Positions 7,914-16,171 of a stretch of DNA of 64,000 nt are shown one piece after another. The notes below the pieces were generated by a model. It did no database searches. It was not told where the DNA came from and worked only from the letters and a program-made list of their open reading frames with translations. Source of the DNA: Actinocorallia populi (GTDB lineage: Bacteria; Actinomycetota; Actinomycetes; Streptosporangiales; Streptosporangiaceae); NCBI RefSeq assembly GCF_002995495.1, contig NZ_PVZV01000005.1, positions 248,001 to 312,000 of the forward strand, in the 5' to 3' direction. The position numbers and the translations under genes were made by a program. The number at the start of each line of letters is the position of its first letter. Position 1 is the stretch's first letter.

Positions 7914-9203
7914 GTGGACGGTTACTGGGGGAACATCGCGCTGGTCCTGTTGCTGATCCTGGTCAACGCCCTGTTCGCGGGCAGCGAGATCGCGCTGGTC
8001 TCGTTGCGGGAGGGGCAGTTGCGACGGCTGGAGGGCGAGGGAGGGGGTGGGCGGAGGCTGGCCCGGCTGGCCCGGGATCCCAACCGGTTCATGGCGACCA
8101 TCCAGATCGGCATCACGCTCGCCGGGTTCCTCGCCTCCGCGACGGCCGCCGTCTCGCTGGCCGAGCCGCTGGTCGGGCCGCTGGGGTTCCTGGGCGGCGC
8201 GGCGCGTCCGGCGGCGGTGGCGCTGGTGACGGTGGTGATCGGCTTCTTCACGCTGGTGCTGGGCGAGCTGGCGCCCAAGCGGCTGGCGATGCAGTACGCG
8301 CGGCGCTGGGGGCTGGTGGTGGCGGCGCCGCTGGAGTGGCTGGCGGCGCTGTCCCGCCCGGCGGTGTGGGTGCTGGGCAGGGCCACCGACGGGGTGGTCC
8401 GGCTGTGCGGCGGGGATCCGGCGGTGGGGGAGGAGCCGGTCGGCCCCGACGAGCTGAAGGAGCTGGTGGCCGGGCACCAGGGGCTGAGCGCCGAGCAGCG
8501 CGTCGCGATCTCCGGCGCGCTGGACCTGCACGCGCGGAACCTGCGCGAGGTGCTCGTGCCGCGTCGCCTGGTCTTCTCGCTGCCGCACGACACGCCGGTC
8601 GGGCGGGCCCGGCTCGAGCTGGCCCGGTCCGGGCACTCCCGCGCCCCGGTGGTCACGGCCGGGCACGTGGACGAGGTCGTGGGGGTGGTGCACCTGCGCG
8701 ACCTCGTCGGGCAGGACGCGGGCCCGCCCGTCGGCTCCCGGGTCAGGCCGGCGATGGTGCTGCCGGACGTCATGCGGATCTCCGAGGCGCTGCGGGAGTT
8801 CAAGGAGCGGCGCCAGGGCTTCGCGCTGGTGGCGGACGAGAACGGCGCGCTCGCCGGCATCGTCACGGTGGACGACCTGCTGGAGGAGATCGTCGGGGAG
8901 TTCGCCGAAGGCACGGAACGGGAAATACGCGACGAACCGGAGGGGGCGGTGCTGCTGCCCGGCACCTTCCCCGTCCACGACCTGCCCGACCTCAACGTGT
9001 ACCTGGGCGGGATGCCGCACCGCGGGTACAACACCGTCGCGGGGCTGGTGCTCGCCCGGCTGGGGCGCCTGCCCGAACGGCCGGGCGACCGCGTCGAGGT
9101 CTCGGGATGGGACTTCGAGGTCGCCGAGATCGAACGCCGCGCCATCACGTCCGTACGGCTCCGTCCGGCGCGCCGCGGGAGGCAGCCGCAGGAGCAGGGC
9201 TGA
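7914..9203 (+). CDS. CNNM/hemolysin-C-type CBS-domain membrane transporter
   Basis: A 429-residue protein with the standard order of the family: an N-terminal DUF21/CNNM domain of three to four membrane helices (residues 5-190, with the LVNALFAGSEIALVSL and LGELAPKRLA motifs), two CBS domains (about 205-330; VLVPRRLVFSL, GFALVADENGALAGIVTVDD) and a C-terminal CorC_HlyC domain (about 345-420; GTFPVHDLPDLN, GYNTVAGLVL). These proteins are implicated in Mg2+ or Co2+ efflux. AGGAG lies seven bases before the GTG. A degenerate copy of part of its CorC_HlyC coding sequence lies just downstream. Confidence 0.92.
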   Translation: MDGYWGNIALVLLLILVNALFAGSEIALVSLREGQLRRLEGEGGGGRRLARLARDPNRFMATIQIGITLAGFLASATAAVSLAEPLVGPLGFLGGAARPAAVALVTVVIGFFTLVLGELAPKRLAMQYARRWGLVVAAPLEWLAALSRPAVWVLGRATDGVVRLCGGDPAVGEEPVGPDELKELVAGHQGLSAEQRVAISGALDLHARNLREVLVPRRLVFSLPHDTPVGRARLELARSGHSRAPVVTAGHVDEVVGVVHLRDLVGQDAGPPVGSRVRPAMVLPDVMRISEALREFKERRQGFALVADENGALAGIVTVDDLLEEIVGEFAEGTEREIRDEPEGAVLLPGTFPVHDLPDLNVYLGGMPHRGYNTVAGLVLARLGRLPERPGDRVEVSGWDFEVAEIERRAITSVRLRPARRGRQPQEQG

Positions 9204-9240
9204 AGCCCGAGCCGGAGCGGCTCCGAAAAGCGGAGGCCGG

Positions 9241-9290
9241 GGCGCCGCGCAACGGGTACGACACCGTTGTGGGGCCGGTGCTCGCCAGAC
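9241..9290 (+). repeat. Degenerate copy of the 3' part of the CBS-domain gene
   Basis: Bases 9241-9290 align without gaps to 9011-9060 inside the CBS-domain gene, with about 39 of 50 identical. The copy translates as GAPRNGYDTVVGPVLAR against GMPHRGYNTVAGLVLAR in the gene. It lies between that gene's stop and the GH29 start. It looks like the remnant of a tandem duplication of the CorC_HlyC end, with the rest lost. Confidence 0.7.
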
Positions 9291-9319
9291 CGTGCTCCGC
9301 CTCGAGCGGCCGGAGCACG

Positions 9320-10909
9320 ATGGAAACCGAGATGAAGAAGATCCGGAAAGCCGTCCTCAGGGCTCTGATCTGGACGGTCGGAGCGTTCCTCTCGGCGGCC
9401 ATCGTGTTCACGGCCGCCTCGGAGGCCTGGATGTGGCGCGACGGCTCACGGGCGCGCATGACCACGGAAGGCCCGTTCACCGCGACGGAGAAGTCCCTGG
9501 ACCGGCACGGGCTCCCGTCCTGGTTCGCCGACGCGAAGTTCGGGATCATGCTGCGCTGGGGGCTGTACTCGGTACCGGCCTTCGCCCCGGCGGGCAGGAC
9601 CTTCGCCGAGCGCATGGCCGGGGACTACGACCGGGCGATGACGCGCAACCCCTACGCCGAGGACTACGCCAACGCGATGAAGGACCCGTCGTCGCCCACC
9701 GCCGAGTACCACCGGCGGCATTACGGGACGGCCCCCTACTCCGGTTTCGCACCCGAATTCGAGGCCGGGCTGGAGAAATGGGACCCGGAGGGCTGGGCGG
9801 CCGCCTTCCACGCGGCGGGGGCTTCCTATGTCGTGATCACCGCCAAGTACGCCGACGGATACGCCCTGTGGCCGACCTCGGTGCGCAACCCGCACGCCCC
9901 CGGTTTCCACTCCGAGCGCGACCTGGTGGGCGAGCTGGCGAAAGCGGTGCGGGCGAAGGGGATGAGGTTCGGCGTCTACTACTCCGGCGGCGCCGACTGG
10001 ACGTTCCGCCCCGGAGTGGTGCGGACGTTCGGGGACCACGCCTACCAGCCCTACGGCGAGGACTACCGCGCTTACGCCGTCGCCCAGATGCGGGAGCTGA
10101 TCGAGCGCTACGAGCCCGACATCCTGTGGAACGACGTCTTCTGGCCGACGGGACACAAAAGGCTCTTCTCCCTGCTGGCCGACTACTACAACACCGTCCC
10201 CGAAGGCGTCGTCAACGACCGCTGGGAGACGGTCACGCTGGGCCGCCAGATCCTGGGCTGGGAACCGGTGCGCGGAGTGTTCGACGCCTTCCTGAAGCGG
10301 GCCCTGCCGGATCCGGAGGCGGTGGACGGGCTCGGCACCCGCAAAGACGTTCCGCACAGCGATTTCCGTACCTTCGAACACGGGTCGCACGACACCGTTC
10401 AAGAGAAATTCTGGCAGCGGGACAGGGGAATCGGCGGCTCCTTCGGATGGAATCGCGCCGAGACGGACGCCGATTACGCCTCTTTCGAGGAAATCCTGAA
10501 CGACCTGGTGAACGCGGCGGCCAACAACGGCGCCCTGATGCTGAACATCGGGCCGGGCGGAGGCGAGGGGGTCATCCCCCCGGGGCAGCGGGACCGGCTG
10601 AAGGCGATCGGCGCCTGGATGAGGGTGAACCGCGAGGCGCTCGACGGCACCCGCCCCTGGAGGCGTTCGGTCACGGCCACCCGGGACGGGGCGAAGGTCG
10701 CCTTCACCCGCAAGGGGGACGTCCTGTACGCGACGGTCCTGGGCCGCCCCGAAGGCTCCGTCGTGCTGGAGGACGTCGTCCTGCGGGGCACCGCCACCCA
10801 TCTGGGCACCGGTGAGCGTGCCGCGCTGTCGGCTTCGGAGGGCGGCACCCGGATCGCGGCCGAGGCGCTGGACGGTTCCTACGCACCGGTCTTTCGGATG
10901 ACTCCCTGA
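9320..10909 (+). CDS. GH29 (alpha-L-fucosidase-like) membrane-anchored protein with altered pocket
   Basis: A 529-residue protein with one N-terminal membrane helix (about residues 10-33), so probably anchored and facing outward, then a GH29 catalytic barrel. FGIMLRWGLYSVPAF, YVVITAKYADGYALW and PDILWNDVFWP correspond to fucosidase motifs usually read as FGIFIHWG, KHHDGF and DxxWxD. The nucleophile aspartate (in LWND) is present, but the pocket histidines of HWG and HHDGF are replaced by R, Y and A. A C-terminal beta domain follows (about 430-529). The substrate may therefore not be fucose. Start: ATG with GGAG four bases upstream; the next ATG at 9332 is an alternative. Confidence 0.85.
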   Translation: METEMKKIRKAVLRALIWTVGAFLSAAIVFTAASEAWMWRDGSRARMTTEGPFTATEKSLDRHGLPSWFADAKFGIMLRWGLYSVPAFAPAGRTFAERMAGDYDRAMTRNPYAEDYANAMKDPSSPTAEYHRRHYGTAPYSGFAPEFEAGLEKWDPEGWAAAFHAAGASYVVITAKYADGYALWPTSVRNPHAPGFHSERDLVGELAKAVRAKGMRFGVYYSGGADWTFRPGVVRTFGDHAYQPYGEDYRAYAVAQMRELIERYEPDILWNDVFWPTGHKRLFSLLADYYNTVPEGVVNDRWETVTLGRQILGWEPVRGVFDAFLKRALPDPEAVDGLGTRKDVPHSDFRTFEHGSHDTVQEKFWQRDRGIGGSFGWNRAETDADYASFEEILNDLVNAAANNGALMLNIGPGGGEGVIPPGQRDRLKAIGAWMRVNREALDGTRPWRRSVTATRDGAKVAFTRKGDVLYATVLGRPEGSVVLEDVVLRGTATHLGTGERAALSASEGGTRIAAEALDGSYAPVFRMTP

Positions 10910-10913
10910 CCCG

Positions 10914-10930
10914 CCTTTTGTGAGAAAAGG
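10914..10930 (+). terminator. Weak hairpin after the GH29 gene
   Basis: CCTTTT-GTGAG-AAAAGG forms a 6-bp stem five bases past the GH29 stop. A T-poor tail follows, so termination would be weak. Confidence 0.35.
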
Positions 10931-10983
10931 GGCGTTTAAGTCGTTTCATGTTTGTGGTGCGAAACGGGTGGTAGCTGAATGTA

Positions 10984-11634
10984 GTGGACATGTTTCGGTT
11001 GCCGGGGGTGTACCGGCCACAAGGAGATACCAGCCTGCTCTGTGAGGCGCTGAAGGAATCGGGCGTACGCGGCGCGAGGGCGCTGGACGTGTGCACCGGC
11101 ACCGGGCGCGTGGCCCTGGCCGCGGCGCTCGGCGGCGCGGCCAGGGTGACGGCCGTCGACCTCTCCTGGCGGGCCGTGCTGTCCGCGCGGGCCAACGCGC
11201 TGCTGCGCGGGGTGCGCATCCGGGTCCGCCAGGGAGACCTCTTCGCCCCGGTGCGCAAGGAGAAGTTCGACGTCATCACCGTCAACCCGCCGTACGTGCC
11301 GAACCTGAACGGCGAGCCGGCCCGGCACGGCAGGGAGCGCGCCTGGGACGCCGGACCGGCGGGCCGGGCCACCGTGGACCGCATCTGCGACCAGGCCCCC
11401 AGGCTGCTGGCGTCCGGAGGGGTCCTGCTGATGGTGCACTCGGCGCTGTGCGGGGTGGAGACGACGCTCGGCGCGCTGCGGACCGCGGGGATGAAGGCGT
11501 CCGTGCTGCTGCGGCACGAGGAGCCCTTCGGCCCCGTCATGCGGAGCCGGGCCCGTGAACTCGCTTCGTCCGGGATCATCCACCCGGAACAGGACCGCGA
11601 GGAACTGGTGGTGATCCGTGCGGAAAGAGCCTGA
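10984..11634 (+). CDS. SAM-dependent methyltransferase (HemK/PrmC/MTQ2-like)
   Basis: A 216-residue class I methyltransferase. Motif I is LDVCTGTGRVALAAAL (about residues 36-51), the acidic end of strand 2 is in VTAVDLS, and motif IV is NPPYVPN (about 102-108), the signature of enzymes that methylate planar nitrogens such as glutamine in release factors or nucleobases. It lacks the N-terminal helical domain of PrmC, so it is closer to the short MTQ2 type. GTG at 10984; an ATG two codons later is possible. The end overlaps the CDGSH gene by 17 bp, implying joint translation. The target is unknown. Confidence 0.85.
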   Translation: MDMFRLPGVYRPQGDTSLLCEALKESGVRGARALDVCTGTGRVALAAALGGAARVTAVDLSWRAVLSARANALLRGVRIRVRQGDLFAPVRKEKFDVITVNPPYVPNLNGEPARHGRERAWDAGPAGRATVDRICDQAPRLLASGGVLLMVHSALCGVETTLGALRTAGMKASVLLRHEEPFGPVMRSRARELASSGIIHPEQDREELVVIRAERA

Positions 11635-11848
11635 GACGCGCCGTGTGGTCCTCGACCCCGAAGGCCCCGTCCTGGTGGAGGGGCCCGTCGAGATCGTGCT
11701 GGAGGACGGCTCGACCGTCTTCTCCGACCGTTTCATGGTGGCCCTGTGCACCTGCCGCCGCAGCCGCCGCTATCCCCTGTGCGACACCAGCCACCGCGGG
11801 AAGAAGCGGAGCGGCGGCTCAGCGCCGGGGAAGGCCGGCGAGGAGTGA
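11618..11848 (+). CDS. CDGSH iron-sulfur domain protein
   Basis: A 76-residue protein with the [2Fe-2S]-binding pattern CTCRRSRRYPLCDTSH (about residues 48-63), matching C-x-C-x2-S-x3-P-x-C-D-x2-H of the mitoNEET/CDGSH family; the usual glycine after D is threonine here. Such proteins carry a labile cluster for electron or cluster transfer. The GTG start lies inside the end of the methyltransferase gene. Its 3' end overlaps the convergent diiron-protein gene by 30 bp. It may supply electrons to that neighbour (inference). Confidence 0.88.
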   Translation: MRKEPETRRVVLDPEGPVLVEGPVEIVLEDGSTVFSDRFMVALCTCRRSRRYPLCDTSHRGKKRSGGSAPGKAGEE

Positions 11849-12850
11849 GCCGTGCCCGGCCCGCCAGCTCCCCAGCAGGCGGTCGCCGAGCCGCTCCTCC
11901 AGCAGCTCGGTCGCCTGGACGCCGAAGACGACGTCCGGGGCCAGGCCGGGTTCGCGGTCCAGCATGTCGCCGACCACGTCGCGCCGGAGCACCTGCTCGT
12001 GCACGGCGTCGGCCTCGATGTGCTCGGTGAAGAAGACCGTGGCGTACCGGCCTGCACCGAACCGCTCCAGCGCCTGCGCCATGCGGCGGGCGCTCGGCGC
12101 GGTGGTGATCTCGGCGGCGGCGAAGTGGCCGACGAGGGCGCCGCGCAGCGCCCGGTGCAGGCCGAACATCGACATCATGTTGACGGGCGCGAGCGCGACG
12201 GCCGGGGCGATCTCCAGGTAGTAGAGGTAGGACGGGTCGAGGCCCGCCTCCTCCATCAGCCCGGCGAAGAGCCGGGAGTGCATGCGGTCGGCGCGCCCGC
12301 CGCCGAACTCGTCGAACTCCACCGCGACCAGCGACGCCTTGGCCTGGCCCTGCAGGCGCGGGATCACCCAGGCATGCGGGTCTGCCTCCTTCAGGTGGTA
12401 GATCGAGCGGTGGACGAGGTACTCGCGCAGCTGCCACCACTCGCCGCGGTCCTTGAGGTGGTGGGAGACGCCGGGCGCGTCGAGGTCCTCGACCAGGAGC
12501 CCCTCCAGCGCGGCGTGCACGTCGTCGCCGCCGGGCACGCCCGCCCGCAGCGCGGCGAGGAAGACCTCCTCCATGTCGCGGCGCAGCCGCAGGAGGCCGG
12601 GGTCCCACTCCCAGGTGGGATCGACGCCGGCGAAGCCCCGGTAGTGCAGTTCGTAGCAGACGTACAGCGCGAGCTGGAGGTCCTCGCCGAACGGGTCGGC
12701 GCCGGACAGGCCCTGGGCGCGGCCGGACGGGAAGGAGCCCGGCGGCTCCTCCAGCGCGCGGACGACGAGCGCCGACAGCGGGCCTCGGGGACGGGGCAGC
12801 CGCGCCTCGAAGAAGCCGGTCTGCGCGGTGGGTGCGGTGGTGATGGTCAT
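11819..12850 (-). CDS. Haem-oxygenase-like iron-containing redox enzyme
   Basis: A 343-residue protein of the haem-oxygenase-like diiron oxidase group (annotated in actinomycetes as iron-containing redox enzyme). Candidate metal ligands are seen in order: ELHYR (about residue 67), EFDEFGGG (about 178), and EHIEADAVHE (about 268) with its glutamate, aspartate and histidine. Relatives use two irons and O2 to cleave C-C bonds or oxidise amino-acid side chains. The ATG overlaps the stop of the GCS2-like gene (ATGA), so the two are co-translated. The substrate is unknown; an amide or peptide made by the ligase is an obvious hypothesis. Confidence 0.85.
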   Translation of the reverse strand: MTITTAPTAQTGFFEARLPRPRGPLSALVVRALEEPPGSFPSGRAQGLSGADPFGEDLQLALYVCYELHYRGFAGVDPTWEWDPGLLRLRRDMEEVFLAALRAGVPGGDDVHAALEGLLVEDLDAPGVSHHLKDRGEWWQLREYLVHRSIYHLKEADPHAWVIPRLQGQAKASLVAVEFDEFGGGRADRMHSRLFAGLMEEAGLDPSYLYYLEIAPAVALAPVNMMSMFGLHRALRGALVGHFAAAEITTAPSARRMAQALERFGAGRYATVFFTEHIEADAVHEQVLRRDVVGDMLDREPGLAPDVVFGVQATELLEERLGDRLLGSWRAGHGSLLAGLPRR

Positions 12851-13962
12851 GATGCCCCATTCGCTGAGAGAAGTGGGGTGGGGGCCGTGTGCTCCGCGAG
12901 CACGTCCACGACGGCGCGCAGGCCGCCGGACGCCGCCGCGCGCTGGCGGGAGGCGCCGGTGCCCTCCTCGAGGAGGCGGCCGAACGCCGCCCGTACCCCG
13001 GCGAGGTCGCCGTTCTGCTCGAGGAACGGACGGGCGACGGCGAACAGTTCCGACACGAGCTCGCTCGCCGGGACCGGATGTTCCTTCCGCAGGTCCACGC
13101 CCTGGCCGTCCAGGCCGTAACGGGCGGCCGACCACACGGCGGCGGCGCACAGCTGCTCGTTCAGCCGCGGCGCCTCCCGGCCCGCGGCCAGCTCGGCCAG
13201 CGCGTGGTCCACCAGCGCGCGGGTGAGCGCGGCCTGCAGGACGGCGTCGTCGACCCTGGTCCCGACGTCCGCGACCCGGATCTCCACCGTCGGGTACGTG
13301 GGGGAGAGGCGGGCCAGCCAGAACGTCATGCGCTCGTCGACCAGCGCGCCGCACTCCACCAGCCGTTCGATCCGCCGGTCGTACTCGGCGGCGGAGCGGA
13401 AGTACGGCATGATGCCGGAGCCGGGGAACCGTGTCTGCTCGACCATCCGCCAGCTCGCGTAGCCGGTGTCGCGGCCCTGGTGGAAGGGCGAGTTCGCGGA
13501 CAGGGCCAGGAGCGTGGGCAGCCACGGGGCGAGGTGGTTGAGCACCGCGACGGCGGTCTCCCGGTCGGGGACGCCCACGTGCACATGGCAGCCGCAGCAC
13601 TGGTAGCCGCGCACGACCGCGGCGTACATGTCGGTGATCCGGGTGAAACGCGAGCCTTCGGCGGCCGGCGGGTCGGGGGAGGGCAGGACGGCGGTGCCGG
13701 AGGCCACCAGCCGCAGGCCCTCGGCCCGCGCGGCGGCGGCCAGGGCGAGGCGGCCTTCGGTGAGCTGGCGCCGCAGCTCGTCCAGCCCGGTGCAGACCCC
13801 GGTGGCGGACTCGACCTGCGTGGCCAGCAGCTCGCGGTGGAAGCCGGCGCCCGTGGCGGCGTCCGCCGGCCTGAGGCGGCCCAGCACGGACGAGGCCCGT
13901 GCGGCGGTGCCGCCGGACGCGGAGTCCACGAGCAGGAACTCCTCTTCGACCCCGACCGTCAT
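12847..13962 (-). CDS. GCS2-type carboxylate-amine (glutamate-cysteine) ligase
   Basis: A 371-residue ATP-dependent ligase of the YbdK/GCS2 family. It starts MTVGVEEEFLLVD, the conserved GVEEEF strand at the active site, and has the CGCHVHVGVPD metal/ATP segment (about residues 125-135), LSANSPFHQGRDTGYASWR and PTVEIRVADVGTRVDDA. Length is typical. Family members join glutamate (or another carboxylate) to an amine such as cysteine; the actual product is unknown. GGAGGGGG lies seven bases before the ATG. First gene of a two-gene operon with the diiron protein. Confidence 0.9.
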   Translation of the reverse strand: MTVGVEEEFLLVDSASGGTAARASSVLGRLRPADAATGAGFHRELLATQVESATGVCTGLDELRRQLTEGRLALAAAARAEGLRLVASGTAVLPSPDPPAAEGSRFTRITDMYAAVVRGYQCCGCHVHVGVPDRETAVAVLNHLAPWLPTLLALSANSPFHQGRDTGYASWRMVEQTRFPGSGIMPYFRSAAEYDRRIERLVECGALVDERMTFWLARLSPTYPTVEIRVADVGTRVDDAVLQAALTRALVDHALAELAAGREAPRLNEQLCAAAVWSAARYGLDGQGVDLRKEHPVPASELVSELFAVARPFLEQNGDLAGVRAAFGRLLEEGTGASRQRAAASGGLRAVVDVLAEHTAPTPLLSANGAS

Positions 13963-14082
13963 CGCAGACCCCCTCCATCCCGCCGTGCCCGGCGCTTCGG
14001 TCACCGAAACACACCCATGTTCCATTCGGGCTGTTTCGCGGGGTTTTGTATTGTCCCCCCACCTTTGCTGAGGTTTGACTAC

Positions 14083-14106
14083 TTACCCAGAAGTCCCGCG
14101 AAAATC
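14083..14106 (-). promoter_or_regulatory. Candidate sigma-B-type promoter for the GCS2-diiron operon
   Basis: On the minus strand GATT is followed after 14 bases by GGGTAA, close to the actinobacterial sigma-B/F pattern GNNT-N14-16-GGGTAY, about 120 bp upstream of the ligase start. The last base of the -10 differs from consensus. The whole region 13963-14211 is unusually AT-rich and serves two divergent genes. Confidence 0.4.
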
Positions 14107-14211
14107 GGCGATAAGTAAAAAAGTGATTTATCGCACGATGGGTTCATTGCCTAATAAAAGGGGCATCTTCTCTGTTTCGGTAAGCGAAGTCCGACCGCCA
14201 GCGAGGTGATC

Positions 14212-14472
14212 ATGTCCCGCAAGCACCTGTCCCGAGCCGGCCTGGATCCCAGCACGGCCGGAGGGCATCTCCCGCCCGCCCGCAGCGCCCTGACCCTCCG
14301 GCTGGTCCTGGCGTCCTTCGGACTGGTCAGCTCCCTCCTGGGTCTGGCCATCGTCCTGCTCCTCGGGCTCCCCTGGGGCTTGGTCCTCCTCTTCGCGCTG
14401 ATCGCCCTGACCGCGGCCGTCGACCTTTTCGTCGTCACCCGCCGCAGGCGCCGCGAACGCGCACTGCCGTGA
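14212..14472 (+). CDS. Small two-helix membrane protein (DUF6343-like)
   Basis: An 86-residue protein: a hydrophilic N-terminus, two membrane helices (about residues 29-50 and 54-74) and an Arg-rich cytoplasmic end (RRRRRERALP). It resembles short actinomycete membrane proteins of the DUF6343 kind, which begin the helix with RSALTLRLVLA. No function is known. The ATG is preceded by GAGG at a good distance; a GTG two codons earlier overlaps that site and is less likely. Divergent from the ligase operon; its end lies 6 bp from the convergent FMN-reductase gene. Confidence 0.75.
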   Translation: MSRKHLSRAGLDPSTAGGHLPPARSALTLRLVLASFGLVSSLLGLAIVLLLGLPWGLVLLFALIALTAAVDLFVVTRRRRRERALP

Positions 14473-14478
14473 GGCTCC

Positions 14479-15105
14479 TCAGCCGGGTGGAGGGGGGACG
14501 GGGCGGGAGTCCAGCGCGCGGGCGACCGCGACGAGGTTGGACGCCATGGCGCGGGCGGTCTTGGCCGACCAGTCGTGGCCGCGCGGGTCGTCGAGGTAGT
14601 CGGGCCCCGGACCCGGCCCCAGGTGCCAGTACGTCCACGCCTGGCCGGGAACGGTGTAGCCGATGTCCGCCAGAGCCCCGTTGATCTCGCTGATCACGTG
14701 GTGCGCGCCGTCCTCGTTGCCGGTGACGACCACGCCCGCCACCCGGTTGTAGGCGACGGGCCTCTCCTCGTCGTCGGTCTCCGACAACATCGCGTCCATC
14801 CGCTCCAGCACCCGCTGCGCCAGCGAGGAGGGCCGCCCCACCCAGGTGGGCGAGGCCACGACGAGGATCTGCGCGTTCAGCAGCATCTCGTGGACGCGGG
14901 GCCACTCGTCCCCCTCGCCCATCTCGGTCTTCACCCCCGGCGGCACGTTCAGGTCGGCCATCCGCACGAACTCGACGGACACCCCGCGTTCGCGCAGCCC
15001 GTCCGCGACGACCTCGGCCAGCGCCTGCGTGTTCGACGGCTCGGGAGACGGCTTCAACGTGCAGTTCAGGAACACCGCGCGCAGGGAGGATTCACTCTCG
15101 GACAT
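14479..15105 (-). CDS. Flavodoxin-fold NAD(P)H-dependent FMN reductase
   Basis: A 208-residue protein of the FMN_red/flavodoxin fold. An N-terminal strand (LRAVFLNCTLKPSPEPSNT) forms the phosphate-binding loop, and ILVVASPTWVGRPSSLAQRVLERMD is the flavin-contact segment found in WrbA- and SsuE-like enzymes. It probably reduces FMN or quinones in the cytoplasm. It is divergent from a TetR regulator with a clear operator between them, so it is likely that regulator's target. The C-terminus is proline-rich. Confidence 0.86.
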   Translation of the reverse strand: MSESESSLRAVFLNCTLKPSPEPSNTQALAEVVADGLRERGVSVEFVRMADLNVPPGVKTEMGEGDEWPRVHEMLLNAQILVVASPTWVGRPSSLAQRVLERMDAMLSETDDEERPVAYNRVAGVVVTGNEDGAHHVISEINGALADIGYTVPGQAWTYWHLGPGPGPDYLDDPRGHDWSAKTARAMASNLVAVARALDSRPVPPPPG

Positions 15106-15197
15106 GCCCTGGCCCCTGCCCCCGCTCCCGCACCCGAAACGCACGGCCCGGAGCGGCGCGCCTCACGAAACCCCCCCTTGAAAGGGCTTGATGGCTG

Positions 15198-15211
15198 AGT
15201 TGAACTCAACT
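15198..15211. promoter_or_regulatory. Operator palindrome for the TetR/FMN-reductase pair
   Basis: AGTTGA-AC-TCAACT, a perfect 6+6 dyad, lies 13 bp before the TetR start and about 93 bp before the divergent reductase. This is the usual place and form of a TetR-family operator controlling both genes. Confidence 0.65.
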
Positions 15212-15223
15212 TAATCTCGGGGC

Positions 15224-15850
15224 ATGTCGTCTCTGTCAGAACGCGGGACCCGGACCCGCCGGCGGTTGCTGGACGCCGCGGCCGAGGAGCTGATCCGCAC
15301 CGGTGAGGTCGAGGTGGCCGCGGTCGCCCGGCGGGCGGGAGTGAGCGTGGGGCTGCCCTACCGCTACTTCGGCACGCAGAGCGGCCTGGTCAGCGCACTG
15401 CTGGCGCGCTTCTACTACGGCGTCGACGCGCAGGTGTTCCGGAGCTTCCCGGGGACGACCTGGGCCGAGCGCGAACAGGCCAGGATGGCCGCACTCGTGC
15501 GGCACCTGTACGCCGACGCGATGGCGCCGGTGATCCTGGGCCAGCTGAGCCGGGACGTCCAGGCCGCCGAGGTCGAGGCCCGCTACATGCGCCTGGTCAT
15601 CGACCGCGCCGCCCGCAACCTCGCGGGCGCGCGCAGCCGGGGCGAGGCCGCCTGCGGCGGCGACCTGGAGCTCCTGGCGGCCAACCTCATGGGCGGCCTG
15701 CGCTCGGCCATCGGCCTGGCCCTCAACCGCACTCCCCGGCCCGATCCCGCGGCCCTGACCGACCACCTGTGGGGGTTCATGCGGGACATCACCCACCCGG
15801 TCCGAGTGCGCCGGGGCCCGGCTCATCCGGGCGCGGCGGACTCCTCGTAG
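15224..15850 (+). CDS. TetR-family transcriptional regulator
   Basis: A 208-residue regulator with an N-terminal TetR helix-turn-helix (RRRLLDAAAEELI..., VAAVARRAGVSVGLPYRYFG, about residues 12-55) and an effector-binding helical domain. It likely represses itself and the divergent flavin reductase through the AGTTGA dyad just upstream. The 3' end overlaps the convergent DUF1918 gene by 28 bp. The ligand is unknown. Confidence 0.9.
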   Translation: MSSLSERGTRTRRRLLDAAAEELIRTGEVEVAAVARRAGVSVGLPYRYFGTQSGLVSALLARFYYGVDAQVFRSFPGTTWAEREQARMAALVRHLYADAMAPVILGQLSRDVQAAEVEARYMRLVIDRAARNLAGARSRGEAACGGDLELLAANLMGGLRSAIGLALNRTPRPDPAALTDHLWGFMRDITHPVRVRRGPAHPGAADSS

Positions 15851-16029
15851 TGCCTCACCCTGGCGTCCGGGCCCGGGAAGAACAACGAGACGTGCCCGTT
15901 GTCGGACCAGCGCACGTAGTAGGGCGGCTCGCCCCGCGGGTCCGGCACCTCGATGATCTTCCCATCCCGGAAGACCCCGTGCTCGTCGTGCCGCAGAATG
16001 TCGATCCGATCCCCGACAGAGGCCTTCAC
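15823..16029 (-). CDS. DUF1918 small protein
   Basis: A 68-residue protein with the DUF1918 pattern: VGDRIDILRH, then GKIIEV, PPYYVRWSDNGH and FPGPDARV. This SH3-like small family is common in actinomycetes; function unknown. The GTG start has a purine-rich GAGAGGAGAG upstream. Longer in-frame starts lack family residues. Its 3' end runs into the TetR gene (tail to tail). Confidence 0.88.
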   Translation of the reverse strand: MKASVGDRIDILRHDEHGVFRDGKIIEVPDPRGEPPYYVRWSDNGHVSLFFPGPDARVRHYEESAAPG

Positions 16030-16171
16030 GGCTCTCTCCTCTCCGAGACTCCGCTGTCCTTCGAGGGGTTCCTTCCAAGGTACGCCGCCGTGCCGGGGCC
16101 GGGGGGTCCGGCCGTTCCGTTGAGCGGGAGGAGGTGTGGCCTCCGGCACACGGCGGCACTAGAAATCACTG

